From Brugia malayi (taxonomy: Eukaryota; Nematoda; Chromadorea; Rhabditida; Onchocercidae): DNA of 64,000 nt. The position numbers and the translations under genes were made by a program. Location: NCBI RefSeq assembly GCF_000002995.4, contig NW_025062479.1, forward strand, positions 12,009,721 through 12,073,720. Direction: 5' to 3'. Positions within the stretch are counted from its first letter, which is position 1; each line of letters begins with the position of its first letter. This document shows, piece after piece, positions 1 to 17,220 of the stretch. The notes under the pieces were generated by a model, which had not been told where the DNA came from, made no database searches, and was given only the letters and a program-made list of their open reading frames with translations.

Positions 1-209
1 TAGTGAACTTGTTATTGTGCAGGCTCCCTCACACTTCAATAAAGACGTTTATCGTAACTGAAAACAGTTGTTAATTACTTCTGCACTTCAAGATTGTTGT
101 GATTATTTTTCTCCAAAGTATGGGTTTTTTTTTTTTTTTTTAGTATGTAAATAAAGTGTTGTTTCTAACAATACAACTTGCTGAAATTGTTGAAAAAATC
201 TGGACAAGC

Positions 210-4692
<4,483 letters not shown>

Positions 4693-4697
4693 GTCTT

Positions 4698-4699
4698 CT
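4698..4699 (-). promoter_or_regulatory. Probable spliced-leader trans-splice acceptor for IMPDH
   Basis: A pyrimidine-rich TTTGTTGTATCTTCACAG lies on the minus strand and ends 5 bases before the IMPDH start codon, with no credible cis donor or upstream exon seen. This is the usual layout of nematode SL trans-splicing. It is inferred from position and consensus only. Confidence 0.5.
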
Positions 4700-7052
4700 G
4701 TGAAGATACAACAAAACAAAGTAAGAGAGAAAATACAGGCAATTATGTCCATAACATCGACCTAAGAATGTGAAGATAATTTATTCTTAAATATGGGAGA
4801 AACCATGCCCGGAATTTACGGTCAAGCAACAGTAAAAAGGTTGGATTATTATGTTATCCATTATGATGCATATACCGCTGCTCAAGAAAACTGGAAGAAG
4901 AAATAAGCAAACCAAGTCTTGTGATCTTGAAGAAAATTTTGATCCCATAAAAAAATCATTCAAATTAAATGTAAGTGGAATGCAGACTAAATTTATAAGT
5001 TAATGATGACAAATAAGAAAACACTAATGTGAAATGCTGAAGAAATATTGGATCGGTATTAATACTACATCCAGTAATATCAATACAAATAACGGAAGTT
5101 CCTTATGTGATACGCCTAGTCACAAGGAAAGTTGAAGGGTATGGACACATTTCCACAATGATACTTGTAACAACTGATGGCAGACCAAAAACTACAGTTA
5201 ATTATCGAAATGTGCCTCCCCACCACTGCAACCGGATCTCTCTAGTGCGCTTAACTTAACGGGATACCGGAATTTTGTACTAATACCTTTCCAGAGGACT
5301 GGTCACTGTTCACACATAGGATTGTGAAATCATGTACTGCTTCTATTTCGTTAGACGGTGTTCAGGTTGATTGGAGATATAACATACATTACGTCGTACT
5401 GAGAGGTCTAACCATTGTCACGGAGTTAGCAGAGATGTCACTTCCAGAGATGTAAGTAATGACAAGAAGTTAGGAGGAAATTATTCGCAAATCCCACTAA
5501 ATACTCGATTTTACATTAGATATAGATGGTTATGTTACTCAACTTGTTGGACTTAATTACTTGCTTATATATGTGCGATCCCCATATTTTGAAGATAACC
5601 AAGACGTTCTAATTGTCAGACATATCTTATGGCTATGGTAAGCGAATACAAAACTTTAGAAGGAAATTTAATTCACATCATGAACTCGTAAGTTGAGCGA
5701 TATGAATGGATATAACAGCGCCAAGTATATTAATAGTTCTTAATTAATTGAATGTGCTATTATAAACTAATAAAAATAACGTTACATGCTGAACAGGAGC
5801 TGAATTTAATGTAATCAATAAGCTTGCAGAGAGGAGGAAATATATTGAACACACGAGTGAAGGGATAGAGTTATTAGCACATGTCAAAGGAGTAATGAGA
5901 CAAGATTGTTACAGCAGTAGTATTTCTCACTGACAATGCCGTCCGTTATTTCTCTTCGAACTTGTTGCTATGGTAACTTAGCATTGAAAGAGCCGAAGGA
6001 ATCTTTGTCGCAACGATTCCTGCATTGCTTGCAGTTCCCATGGAACATCAGCATGCGCCCAAAGATCCAAAGATGGCATCATCTTAGTTGAAAACAACTC
6101 GGCTGAAACTACCTGCCTCGGGGTCGATGTTAACCATCTGATTATTTGTAAAAGTGTTCAAGCTGTATAAAGTATGCTACAAGAAATCTCAACCAGTCCA
6201 TCTGCTCTTACTATATTACCTTTCCTGTCTCATAAACCTCTCTAAATACTACACCACTTCACCCTGAATATTCTAATAACAGGGCAATTTCAATAATAAC
6301 GAATCAGAAACATTTCTCTATTATTTGCTCTCTTTGCAACAACAGAATTACGCAAAGACTTGAAACCACTTCCCTGGTCATGAGGTTAACATTTTCAAAA
6401 TGAGTGGTCAATGAATTGCATATATATGACCTGCGTCGAAAAAAATTTACCAATAAAAGTCATACCTGCACAAGTGTACATCTATAGCTGGACTTATTTT
6501 AATGCAACGAAACTGAATCGGATATCTCCAGGGCAGTAAGATTCCTACAGGAGTGCTACCTTACAAAAATATCTTAAATTATGGAATGAAGTTCTCCTGA
6601 ATAGTTATCTGCTACATTGGGTAATTTATCACATATAATAACTAAAATATATAATTACTTTACATCAACGGGAACATTTAAATAATGAAATACAGTAGTA
6701 TATGAAACCAGAAACGTTAAAACAACCAGATTAGAATTAAGTCATCAAAAGTATATGTATACAAGAAAAAAAAAGTCCCAACTTACCTATAATAGAATAG
6801 TGGTGGATCCATCACTTTTAAAAATGCATTAAGGCTTAAGAAACTCTGACTTTTCCCAGTTAGATATTAATTAACAAAAACTTCCCTGATTAAAGATTTT
6901 ACATGGAAGCTAAAGCTAGAAAATTACTTAATATTCAAAAAATGTGTAGAGGAACTTGGCACAAGCATGAAATGGAAGAGAAGTAAAAAAAAAGCCATAA
7001 AAAAAAGACATAAAGGGACAGATTCTCGCTGTATATAATTCCTTAATTTGGG
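4700..7052. other. Intergenic region between IMPDH and BET1
   Basis: About 2.3 kb separating two minus-strand genes and holding the presumed IMPDH promoter. There is no gene I can support. One plus-strand frame at about 5040-5258 stays open for some 70 codons and reads naturally (it contains VTTDGRPKTTV), but it has no early ATG, no clear splice context and no family I recognise. The rest is AT-rich with no evident repeat structure. Confidence 0.5.
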
Positions 7053-7385
7053 CTAACGAATTAAATAATAAATTATCAAGAAAACAAATAATGCAAATAA
7101 GACAAGATAACATGTCAAATGTTTGCCACCAGTTTTAGCAACTCGATCCAATTTCCGCATCGTTAAACCAAGCAAACCCTTCGACGCATCGAAATCCGTT
7201 TCCATTTCATTTAACAAACGATTTTGTTCTCGTACATCATCACCAATTGCTATTGTTATCTTCTTTAATGCAGCCACCTTCCCGGAGAGCTTCTCAACCA
7301 AGGCATCATTACGACGTTCCATAAATATTCCATCGTCATTTTCACCCATCACGTTTACACCATTACTGCTTCCTCGATATGTCAT
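7053..7385 (-). CDS. BET1: BET1 ER-Golgi SNARE, intronless
   Basis: Qc-SNARE of ER-to-Golgi vesicle fusion, a tail-anchored membrane protein. A single 110-residue frame without introns matches the usual length (118 in human). The SNARE helix spans about 24-86, with IAIGDDVREQNRLLNEMETD and the family pattern GLLGLTMRKLDRV. A hydrophobic anchor at about 91-109 is followed by almost no lumenal tail, as in BET1. The start is the ATG at 7385. A TTTTCAG acceptor at 7437-7438, 52 bases upstream, could be a trans-splice site. The gene has the same orientation as IMPDH and ribophorin I, but the gaps (1.1 and 2.3 kb) are wider than in typical nematode operons. Confidence 0.93.
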   Translation of the reverse strand: MTYRGSSNGVNVMGENDDGIFMERRNDALVEKLSGKVAALKKITIAIGDDVREQNRLLNEMETDFDASKGLLGLTMRKLDRVAKTGGKHLTCYLVLFALFVFLIIYYLIR

Positions 7386-8482
7386 ACCAATATACCATCA
7401 AATAAGTGAATTTCTTTACAATACAGACAGTTATATCTGAAAATTCAAAAACTATCCATACAAAAGAAAAACAGCAAAACATTTTCTGCTCATTATAGTT
7501 TTTTTTTTTTTTTTTCTTTTTTTTTTTCTAAACTGTGCCACATTATCACAACATTCCTACATCGCAAAGAAAACTTCCAACTTTACAACATCAAAGTCTT
7601 ATAATATCAGAAATGAAAAAATATACACAACTGCCAGAGACTAACCGTGTAAACTGCAAATTAATACTGGAAAGTTATAAATGACTGCATTCCAGAAAAT
7701 ATTAAAAAAAAAAATGCAATGGATTATTCTGAAAAGTTTGAGAGTCACCAAACGCTTACACTCTACTACAAGCAGAAAATCTGCAAAGAACCATACGTGC
7801 ATAGCATATGCAAGTAAATAAAAGCAAATAATTATTCAACATTTAATAAAATTTATGCTCTTACAATTCATCAAATATAGTAACAAAAAAGTGGTAAAAT
7901 TGGATTCTAAATCTGTTTTAACAACATACTTTCAAACTCATGTTTAGTGAAACAAAAGTTCAATTTACATCTGGTAAAGAAAAATGTTTTCAAAATTTTG
8001 AGTTATCAAATTATTCCTGTAAGATTCCAGAAATTGTGCTAGTGAATATGCCAAGCTAATTGAGTTATTTGTCGTTTGATTTTAATGAAAATAACAAGCT
8101 AAAATCAGACACAGTCTTAATAAATATCCATAAAAAATTAGGAAACCGTTAATGTAGTCTACGAAAAGAAAGGCTAATAATTTAACAAATGAAATGGAAA
8201 ATAACTGATAACAGAAAATACAACAAAGACCCATGTTATATTATTAGCTATACCGCAACATTTCTTCACATTTCAGTCAGGATAAAAAGGAGCAACAAAC
8301 ATATCGTGTGACTCAGCAACATTTTTTAAAATGAGTAGTAATCTGTGATGTAGCTAACATTGGAGAAAGGTTTTTTTTCCGAAATTAGTGCTTAGTTCAA
8401 ATGAATTTACCAGTTACATCGCTCACGATACCTAATCTGAACTTTAAAATGTTTTCATCATAATCCGCACATATAATGTTAC
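7386..8482. other. Intergenic region between BET1 and ribophorin I
   Basis: About 1.1 kb of AT-rich DNA with a long T tract near 7500-7530. No reading frame, RNA gene or repeat family could be supported. It should contain the BET1 promoter and the ribophorin I 3' end. Confidence 0.5.
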
Positions 8483-11400
8483 CTACAAGGCATAAATTAC
8501 AGAATCCATTCTCTCCTTTGCTTCGTTCAGCTTCTGTGCATATGACTTCTCTGCATCGGCGAAAGCCACTTTAGAAAGTTGTCCTTTAACGAAGCGCTCC
8601 GTCTAAAATTATACACATTTTAAATTTTCATAAAAAGGAGGAAAGTCTTTCATTATTTTATGTCACGTATTTCTTAAGAAATTTTCTCCAGTAAACTAAC
8701 CATAACTGTTCCTTCTCGAAATTTAATGGGGCAGATACTTCGAAGAGCGTTAATACGCTAGTTAAAGTCAACCGTTTGAATGAGCGACAACTTGGGAACT
8801 GGCGCAAGGGAAATATTAAAACTCCAAATGTTAGATTCCCACGAAATCAACAGGATCACTTAGAGACTCACAAAGTAAAACTTTATATGAAAATTTACGC
8901 ACTACAGCACATACAGTAAAGCCTGTATGACACTGTTTTGAAAAGTATTTCCTTGGCGTTTCAAAATTCCGGAGATAAAATCTGTTAGGGAAGTTTTGCT
9001 ATTTTTCTATTATTAATGTACCGACGGTAGATAATGTAGTTTCAAATTCTAGGTTTCATTTTACGTCTTACCATGATGTAACATTCTAATGTACTTAATT
9101 TTCTTGCTTTATTCACAAGGACCGAAAAAACACATTATCAACAAAACAAAAGTACTATTAGCAACAAAAACATAACAGTGATGGCAGTTTAGATTTATTT
9201 CAAAAGATTAAATCTTACCTGCCCTAAATAATTGTTTATAAGATCCATCGTTAGCTTGTGGACTTTACTGACCTCGTTCAGCTGAAATTAAATAACGACT
9301 CGATCACTACAGCTATAATTCAAAAATACTAATTGGTTTGAATTATTTTGTGTTTACTTGCTAGAAGGACACAACTTCCATTCCTTACCACGTATAAGGA
9401 ATAACACATAATATTCTGGTGAATAAATCAATAAAAAATCTAAAATTATTACAACTTCCTTTAAACAGCTATAAATTAATATGATATATACTCCACTATC
9501 TCTTCAAATGCGGTAATTGCGTGAAACGAAAATAAGGAAATACCTTGTCAGATATATCAGCGTTTGTAGATTTCAATTCGCTTTGCAGATCACTGATAGC
9601 GTGTCCAACATTTTTCAGATCATTTTCTGCCTTTTTTCTTGCTGTTGTAAATGCAGCCAGATCCTGAAATTGCAACAGCTTCTTCTAAGCTATAAAACAG
9701 TATAGTATGAAATAAGCTATAAAACTGCCGCCTCTACTTTTCTTATATGTTTAAAGAACATCAGGAGGCAAACAAGACCTTATTGTTTTTGAATTTGTTT
9801 ACAGCATCCGTGAAATGGTCATAAATTTTTAATCTATCAGCATGTAGGTCCGTTAGTTGTTCCACCTGTCCCTGCGCTTGCAAGCGACTTTCTGTTGCAA
9901 CGTCCTCAAAATGCATATAGAAAAGTACAGTACTTAATTTTGGGCTTGCATTAACAAGATGTTGGAAGAGAAATAATATAGAGATAAAGTACACGAAAGT
10001 GGGGAAAGACACTTTGTTACTTAACAGCAAAAACTTTAAACAATAAGTATAGACCATAACTGATCAAGGAATTGTAAATGTCATTCATTTAGGCTACGAC
10101 TAGGAAGACATTTTTACACGAGAGTTTCTGGAAAAGGATCAGTGGAACTAAACAAATAAATCCCAAACACAAGAAAGCCACAAATAAAAACCACTGAAAG
10201 TGAACAATTTACAGGTGAGATTGTGAAATCCAGTCGGACATATATGATGACTGCAATAAACAGGGCTGCAAAGGCAGCACAAGCAAGGAATGGTTCTCTC
10301 CAAAGCTGCATGCGGTCAAATTCGTAGTGTAACTGCAAAATCATATTGTGATAACTAACATATGAAGCAAAACTACATTACTTCAATCAATGTAAAGCAT
10401 GTCGACTTGTATTTCCGTCCCATTATGATTCATGGCATAGCTACGAAATCTTCGGAAAAATACCCGAATAAAAAACATACAGTGAACATTTGAATATGAA
10501 AGTCAACGAGGTTATCCTTTTCGACTGTGATAACAGGACGGCCAGTGGTGTCCAAGTATGTGAAATGCAACTCATCCGGAAGTCTCGTCACTGGATATGG
10601 TGTTGTCAATTTAAAATTCCTGCAAAAAAATATTTGGTGAAGAGTTATAACAACTTTAGTCATTTGAATGCAACTAAAAATCGGGAATCAAAATAAAATT
10701 AGAACTAAAATAAGAAGTGTAAACACTTACTTGCTACCTTCTGGTAATATAATTTTCAGCTTCAAGTTTTCAATAACAGCGTCGTCGAACAGATGATCGA
10801 CAATACGCATCTTCAGTGCAAATTTATTGCCTGATGAATAAAGATACTGGTAAGCTGGAACATTGTAACCGAGTACGTAATCCGTCTTCCATCCACCAAA
10901 CAATGGAAAACGCGGCTGTACAATTAATTCAACAACATCTGGCATTTTTCGCACAGCTGAAGTAGAAATATTGCCAATTTCATCTCGATAATAAATATCC
11001 TTCGCCGATGCTGGTAACAAAGTCTGCAATTAATCCCTTGAATTAAGTTAAAGTATGTAAGGACAAACACTGGGAAAATACATACCTTATATTGAGTTAC
11101 TATTGGTCTTTTACTGCCCCTTCGATCCATTTGAAAATCAAGACGAGAAAATGAACCCTGAAAAATGAATATTAAAAGATATTACAACATCTTCAGTATG
11201 AAAATTTGAACCAAATCAAAATACCTTTAACTCTGCTCCTTTATGGATAACACTGATCGCTTCTTCCACAGCAATATTACCCCAATGTGAAACTTCAATC
11301 ACTCTGACAACATCAGTTGCTACAACGAACGGAGTGTTGTTTTCACAGTGCACAATAATTTCCGCCTCAAACAAAGTTTACAGTTCAAAAAAAAAGTTGT

Positions 11401-12773
11401 TCTAACCAGAAAAGGTGATTTTAATGTTTCGATTTCGAAAATTCGTTATATGTAACTAAAAGTCTTACCACTGCATACGGTTTCTGATTTATATATGGAC
11501 CATAGGTTATTTTGCCATTATCAACTGATGTTGGTAAAACTGTTGTGTGAGATTCAAGTCTTCCGCTAGGTAGAAGTATCACAGTTTTCTCTTGCTTTAC
11601 TGGATATATACTTGGAACATGGGCATTTCCTTTGTAAACAGCAAACCTAATTTAAAAAAAAAAATCAATTATGTCGCATAAAAAACTTTTCTCTAAAGTA
11701 AACGTCAAAGTTCATTTAAAGTGATCGGTACTATACTGAAGGCCTTATCCACCACCAACCAAACTGACGCATACTACAGATTATTTTTGAAAATGTGTAA
11801 CAATTTTTTCGGTTTCAACAAACAACACACAGTAAAATTCAGTTATGCGAGTAAGAAAACAGTTCTTCGAAAAAACAAGAAGCTTAACAACTTAATGAAA
11901 ACCTACTGGGATTCCGCCTGAGTGATCCTCTTTGGATGTAATTCCAAATATTCTGTTAGTTGATACTCCACAGTAATAAAAATTTTGCCGTTCGGTGGAA
12001 GAGCATTTTGGAATTCAATCTATAAACACAATTTAGGGCACTTTCTTTCCTTAGTTACTTTTCATAGCACATAACAACTAGCAGCATATAACATCCAAAC
12101 ACTGGAAATTTTAGAAAAATGGAATGAAAACCTCGTAGGCCACAAATCCTTTTTTTATACTGCCCTTTTCATGTTTGATATCCGACATTTTCAATTTCGT
12201 ATCTTTTTTCGAAACAGTTGCAGAAATGTACGCGAGTCGTAAATATTCCTTTTCATGGACTAAATGTTCGAAACTGCTGATTTCCTTCCCACCATCATTT
12301 GTTACTTCATATTTATCCGTTACTTTTACTACCTGCAAGAAAAACTCATATATATTGGCAGCAACAATTAAGCTTTTATGTAAACTACTCTAGCGGAAAA
12401 AGCAAGTTCTTGTCTGTGATTTTTTTGTCAATTAAAATTATTCAGATGTAATCGTTTCAATAAAAAAGGCTATAATCAGCTAATGGACTGAATGCGGAAG
12501 TTCTTTAACATTATAAAACTTTGTTGTAAAAATGCTGCTGATAGTCTAGCGTATGTTCATGCTATATACTGGAAGCAATGTTGCACTGAATGACTGGTGA
12601 GCTCGAAAAAAACAAATCAAAATTAAAATCAAGTTGAAAACAGGTACCTGTGTTGATATGTCAATCACTCGTTCTACAGAAATTGTAACATCGCCGGAAA
12701 GCAATTGAGTACTATCAACTAAAGCGGAGATAACTTGTAAAGCAAAAAAGTTTTTCCACAACGACATCATCAT
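8483..12773 (-). CDS. RPN1: Ribophorin I, oligosaccharyltransferase subunit 1 (13 exons)
   Basis: Subunit of the ER oligosaccharyltransferase that N-glycosylates nascent proteins. Exons (minus) are 12773-12648, 12332-12132, 12019-11907, 11646-11469, 11365-11225, 11157-11086, 11023-10731, 10619-10481, 10332-10213, 9904-9779, 9663-9544, 9281-9219 and 8602-8483. All phases close, giving 603 residues (607 in human). An N-terminal signal peptide covers about 1-20. The lumenal domain carries family-diagnostic blocks: [45 protein letters not shown] and [17 protein letters not shown] single membrane segment lies at about 437-458, ending IIYVRLDF, followed by a charged cytosolic helix region. Donors are sometimes weak (GTCTTG after exon 10), but every junction is forced by frame. 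Confidence 0.96.
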
Positions 12774-12779
12774 ATTTCT

Positions 12780-13982
12780 CCAGAATTTCCTTCCCGGATA
12801 CTAAATTCGTCAGCAGCTAATAACAACAAATGTCATTACATATCAGCAACAAAAATTACGTAGATGATGTGAATTTTAGATAACTTGAAGAAAAGATATA
12901 AAAAAAGACCTGTGTTAGCCAAAAATTACCGCTCTACTACTTCTATTCTGTAACTTACATGATTAATTGTCAACGAGCAAACTGTAAACTGGATTAGTTT
13001 CCTCTGGTTAACCTGGTCATTTGAAAGACTACTTCCAGATAGGGGCACTGCTAGTTAAATTGATTTACTTTTACTTGCTGGTGTTAGAATTCTTCATGCC
13101 AAACTATTATCATCTTAGTAAATACTAAGCAAAACGAAGTGGAGTAGAAAGAAGAGGCTTAGAAGAGTAATGCATGTATCACAATGGTCAAAGGATATCA
13201 CACGTGACACACACGTCATCCAAACTCTACAATAGTCCCAACGTTGCATAATGGTTATGGGACAGAAAGAGGAGAATGAAAGAACGACGGAAGTGAAGAG
13301 AGTGCGGGAAAGATAGTATTGCGAAAGGCATGAAACTGCTGGATAGTAACATGATCAGGGATCATGGTGTGGGTTGGGTCTTTCATGCGGGATTATGTTT
13401 GGGAGTCCCTTCCAGAAAATTAAAGGGACTATTTCTGAAGATGATAGATGTGCGGAACGTCTGGTGTGTGGTCGAAGTTTTGATCCCGCTATGTGATAAA
13501 CTTCGTCATAAAATACGTTTTAGATGTCGGAATAGTTGGATGTGTTATTAATTAGTCTGCTACAGCTGAAATGGGATATGGACTGTTGCTTGCTGCCCAG
13601 CTTGCCAGTTATAGCCCTGTTTGTACTGGAAACTTTAGTCTGTTTGTGGGAATGCTTATAAACTATTATGGTTTTTGTTTCCAACAGTTCGTTCTTTGTT
13701 GTTACTGTTAGGTTATTGATATCAAAAATTTCAAGTACTCTTCAATAAAAAGTTAATAATAAAATAATTTATGCAGAATTATTGATGGCCATGCGAATTT
13801 GTAAGTCAAAAAAAGGAATTGTTGTCCACATTGTGTAGAGAGTTAAATTTGCTGCATGATTCAGAATTTGCTTAATACTGACTTTGTCGGATAAATTGTG
13901 TGTTGGAGTTGGAATCGGAATTGGAAAATCATGAATTGGAATTTAAAAAGATAGTTGATTCTTTTCTGATGACGGTTCACTT
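12780..13982. other. Gene-poor region upstream of ribophorin I
   Basis: About 1.2 kb holding the presumed ribophorin I promoter. A 73-codon plus-strand frame from 13330 has no splice context and no recognisable similarity. I see nothing else that can be supported. Confidence 0.45.
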
Positions 13983-14376
13983 TTACCCCAAAGAATTTAC
14001 ATCAATTTTTACTTTTTTGTATAAACTGAAAAAACGAGTAAATTGTTTTACTTTCAAGAAATTTTGTACATTTGGAATGTAAAGTGTCCAGTCAAATAAA
14101 ATAAGCTGATCGTTAATTTTCAGAGAAATTTCTCGCAAATCATTGCTGATGGAGATAATTTGTCCTTGTAGTTCCTGAAACATATGTCCGTGTTTTTTCC
14201 AATAAATCAAATGAGTTGTGAAAGTTAAAGATCTAAATAGAGAAGAATTCTAATAAGTAGGTAGCTCAAAGTCTAAAGGAAAATCATCTTTCCCAAATAA
14301 TACATACGAAAGTTACACAAAGCTGGAAAATTTCATTTTCGAAATCTGATGAGAAACGAGTTGTTGGATTATTCAT
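13983..14376 (-). CDS. Small unassigned coiled-coil-like protein (2 exons)
   Basis: I do not recognise this gene. Exon 1 (14376-14308) starts at an ATG and encodes 23 residues beginning MNNPTTRFSSDFENE. It ends at a good donor, GTATGT. A TTTCAG acceptor leads into an exon from 14174 that stays in frame to a stop at 13983, for 86 residues in total. The middle (ELQGQIISISNDLREISLKI) has heptad-like spacing of hydrophobics and could be a short coiled coil, as in small subunits of trafficking complexes, but that is only a guess. The last 30 residues are basic and aromatic and may be intron read-through, because GTAAAA and GTACAA donors lie inside. The 3' end is therefore uncertain. Confidence 0.4.
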
Positions 14377-14399
14377 CTTTTTGTTTTACAATCCAATGA

Positions 14400-15848
14400 A
14401 TAGTGAAGGAAAATATGGGGGATGAAGAGAAGACGAGTTTTTCCGAACTGGTACCAATTCTAAACTAGCTGAATAAAATTAATGGTTATGATATAATTAT
14501 AGCGAATCGAAAATGATACAAGCATCATGGCATTATCTCGATCTAGATTTTCAGTAGAAGACCAAATCCCCCATACTACCAGTTAACCATTTAACTGCGG
14601 TACCAGGTAATACAAGAGCTGAGCTTTGCCGCAACTTTTTCCATGATGATTGATAGCAAAAGAAGTTCATTCCTATTCTCTGCCTACATGCAAATTTGCA
14701 GTGCTTCAATAATAAGAATTTCAAAAACTACCGTCTTTTAACTTAGCCAAGTTTTAGGCAATGGTGGGATTCGCAATACTTCTCTTTTGAGATGTTTTCT
14801 TAGAACGTTATCTCTTAAAAACTTCAAAATTCCCCAGCATTATTAACTATTATTAAAAACGATTCTCAAATACTTCCGAAACACATGTCATATGATTGTA
14901 TCTCAACTCAATTCTGCTGTATATGATGACAAATTTAACTACTCTAGCACAGCATATCAGCTACCCAGATGAAAAATTAAAAACTTTCAAATATTTATGT
15001 GGTGTATCAATCTCAGATGTTAAATTCCTCTCATGATCTTCCTATCTCGACGTTGTTAATAAAAGTTTCAAGTGGTGAATGAGCAGTGGGAGAAAAAGTT
15101 TTGCTAGACTGTTAAGTGGAACGAAAAGGGGTGAATCCTGGAATGCCGTTGGCAATGTGAATCCGAGTCATCGTCAGCAAGGTCGATTAAATCAGTAAAA
15201 AAGCTGAAAAAGAAAGCAGTAAAAAAGCAAGTTAATAGCAAAATAGAACCGGATCTATCTCGTCGTCTTCTTTTCCCATTTTCTGGTCCATTTTGTGTAG
15301 ACTTCACTGTCATACGTGTGATTCAAATGAATTATACTAGCTATTTGATAAAACTTCCATGGTTAGTTTGATAGGTAGTGGGAGGAGATTCATATTCTGT
15401 ATATAAGCTCCAAAAATTTTATCACATAAATCATTTACTTCTTCAACATCGTAGAGAAATATTTCTACCCAATATCGTAGAGAAATATTTCTACTGCAGC
15501 TCTTCTCTATGGTCTTTAAAGGAAAAACTCATCTACCTTAGCATCCTTGTTTTTCCCGTTTGTTCTGGATATTCAACTAAAGTTTTGATAAAAACAGATT
15601 TCATAAAAAAAAAAAAAAAAAAAACATCTTCATTTTATAGATTTTCGGATTAATAACAAATATAATACACACTTGATTACTGCATTGAAAATTGGGATCT
15701 AGCTGACTGGAAGGATTTTTAAATAACATCAAGTAGTAAAGCGTTTAGATAGAGTAATTTCTTCAACGTTTTAAACCGTGAACTGTTGTCTAAACGACAT
15801 ACTTACTGCAGTGCTTTGTTAAGATCAAGCTTCTAAACCAAAGTCGCA
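14400..15848. other. Gene-poor region with a duplicated palindromic element
   Basis: No gene can be supported. A minus-strand frame at 15313-15104 starts at an ATG with a basic stretch (KRRRRDRSG) followed by a hydrophobic run, but I could not join it to other exons. The region probably contains the promoter of the DB-module gene. Confidence 0.4.
15448..15494. repeat. Tandem duplication of a near-palindromic 21-mer
   Basis: The 21-base unit containing GTAGAGAAATATTTCTAC occurs at 15448-15468 and again at 15474-15494, a 26-base period. Each unit contains the perfect palindrome GAAATATTTC. It lies about 350 bases upstream of the DB-module start codon, so it could be a duplicated binding site or simple slippage. 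Confidence 0.6.
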
Positions 15849-17208
15849 ATGAGCAGAGGTATGCTAAGCGTTATTGCCCTGTACGTATGCATTGATATCA
15901 GCAGAGGATGTTTTTCATCTGGAGTTTGTGATGGTGGTTACGGTTGCACACAACCGGTGGTTCCTGTATGTTCTGGCGGTTGTTCTCCTGGATATGCTTG
16001 CGGCCAATACGGCTGTTACTCCAGAGCACGTGCACGATCCTCGAAAATAGTTGATGATGTGATAAACGACAAGCACACAGATGATGCTATTAATGCGGTA
16101 GCTTCTTCCCCTGCTGCAAAAGTATCTTTAAAATTATGAAAATTTGTAGCTGAGTAATTGATGTAAATATAAACATTCTCGATAGGGAATTTTTTAATTA
16201 CTACAACTACTCAAAAATGTATTTTTCAAATGGTACTGAACTTCTTAATTTTAATAATAAACCAAAATCTGTAATTAATCCTTTTTTCTTAAAAAATTCC
16301 CCAAATCAAGTTTTTTTTTTTTTTTCTCTAGATGATTAAGATGTAGCCGTGTTTGGTATTCTTTCACGTCATCATTAAGTGATCATCACTCAAAAGGTTG
16401 TATTAAAAATGAGCAATTCTAATTTTTCACTGAAAGAGCGCTTTCTGCGAAAGAGTTAGAATGTGAAATTATTATATAAATTGTAATCAATTTCTTTATT
16501 TTCCTTCCTTGTAGCGCCAAGAAATAAACGCTGAACAAATGACTAATGAACAGTTCTATGAATGCTGTCTTTATCAACAGCTTCCGGATAGTTGCTTAGA
16601 AAAGTGTTCATATGCTACGTATACAAAAAATACTTTGCAGGTAATGATTTAAATTTAAAAATCATGTCTGTTGAATCACATTTTTGCATATTTCATTTCT
16701 CAAGGAACTCCGAAACTATAAAATGTGACAGTTCAAATGATTCATTATCAATGAAAGCTTTGATGGTATTAAAAATTTACTAGTTCTAGATTTAGGCCAT
16801 GTATCTTCATTTTGATAAATGTCCACTGTCAGCATTAGCTGATATATCGTATTGTGCTGCCGGTGGACTGGATCATACAGAATGCTGCATACGTAACGAT
16901 GTTGCAACAACATTTGCTGGAAGGAAATGTCTCACATTTTGCGACCAAGTATCAATTTTATCTCTGAAAAATTTTAGGATTTCGAGTCTAATTTATGCTC
17001 CAGCCCAATATAATACTCTGAATTTCAAAATAAATGATGGGATTTTATCACTTTACAGCGACCTGGAAATGTGACGAAACTAGACTTTTCCTATCTACCC
17101 TGCTATGAACGCTTCGAAAATATCAAGAGTTGTTTTATGGAGCATATTGGTATCAAAAATAGACCAGCAACTGTTGATATAGAACTTGCACGAACATTCG
17201 AAACTTGA
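15849..17208 (+). CDS. Secreted cysteine-rich protein with nematode DB module (4 exons)
   Basis: Exons 15849-16121, 16515-16640, 16796-16948 and 17059-17208 close in frame to 233 residues. The N-terminus is mildly hydrophobic and could be a signal peptide. It is followed by a Gly/Cys-rich segment with repeated CSGGCSPGYACGQYGCY-like spacing and then the basic YSRARARSSK common in nematode secreted proteins. Residues about 100-225 show the DB pattern: YECCLYQQLPDSCLEKCSY, then DHTECC, RKCLTFC, YLPCY and KSCF, giving twelve or so cysteines that should pair as disulfides. The family is nematode-restricted, of unknown biochemical role, and often linked to cuticle or secreted fractions. An AATAAA lies at about 17215, just after the stop. 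Function beyond extracellular is not inferable. Confidence 0.85.
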
Positions 17209-17220
17209 AGACGAAATAAA

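Noticed and set aside
4699..4752. Upstream ATG of IMPDH giving a hydrophobic MDIIACIFSLTLF leader
   Set aside because: It lies before an acceptor AG and would add a signal-like segment to a cytosolic enzyme; the ATG at 4692 fits better.
7053..12773. BET1-ribophorin I (and IMPDH) as a nematode operon
   Set aside because: Same strand, but the gaps of 1.1 and 2.3 kb are much larger than typical operon spacing and each gene has its own acceptor or plausible leader.
13330..13551. 73-codon plus-strand frame
   Set aside because: No splice context, no recognisable family and no extension on either side.
15104..15313. Minus-strand ATG frame with KRRRRDRSG and a hydrophobic run
   Set aside because: Splicing at the internal TTTTTCAG leads at once to a stop, no donor is convincing, and no neighbours join in frame; kept only as a remark in the interval entry.
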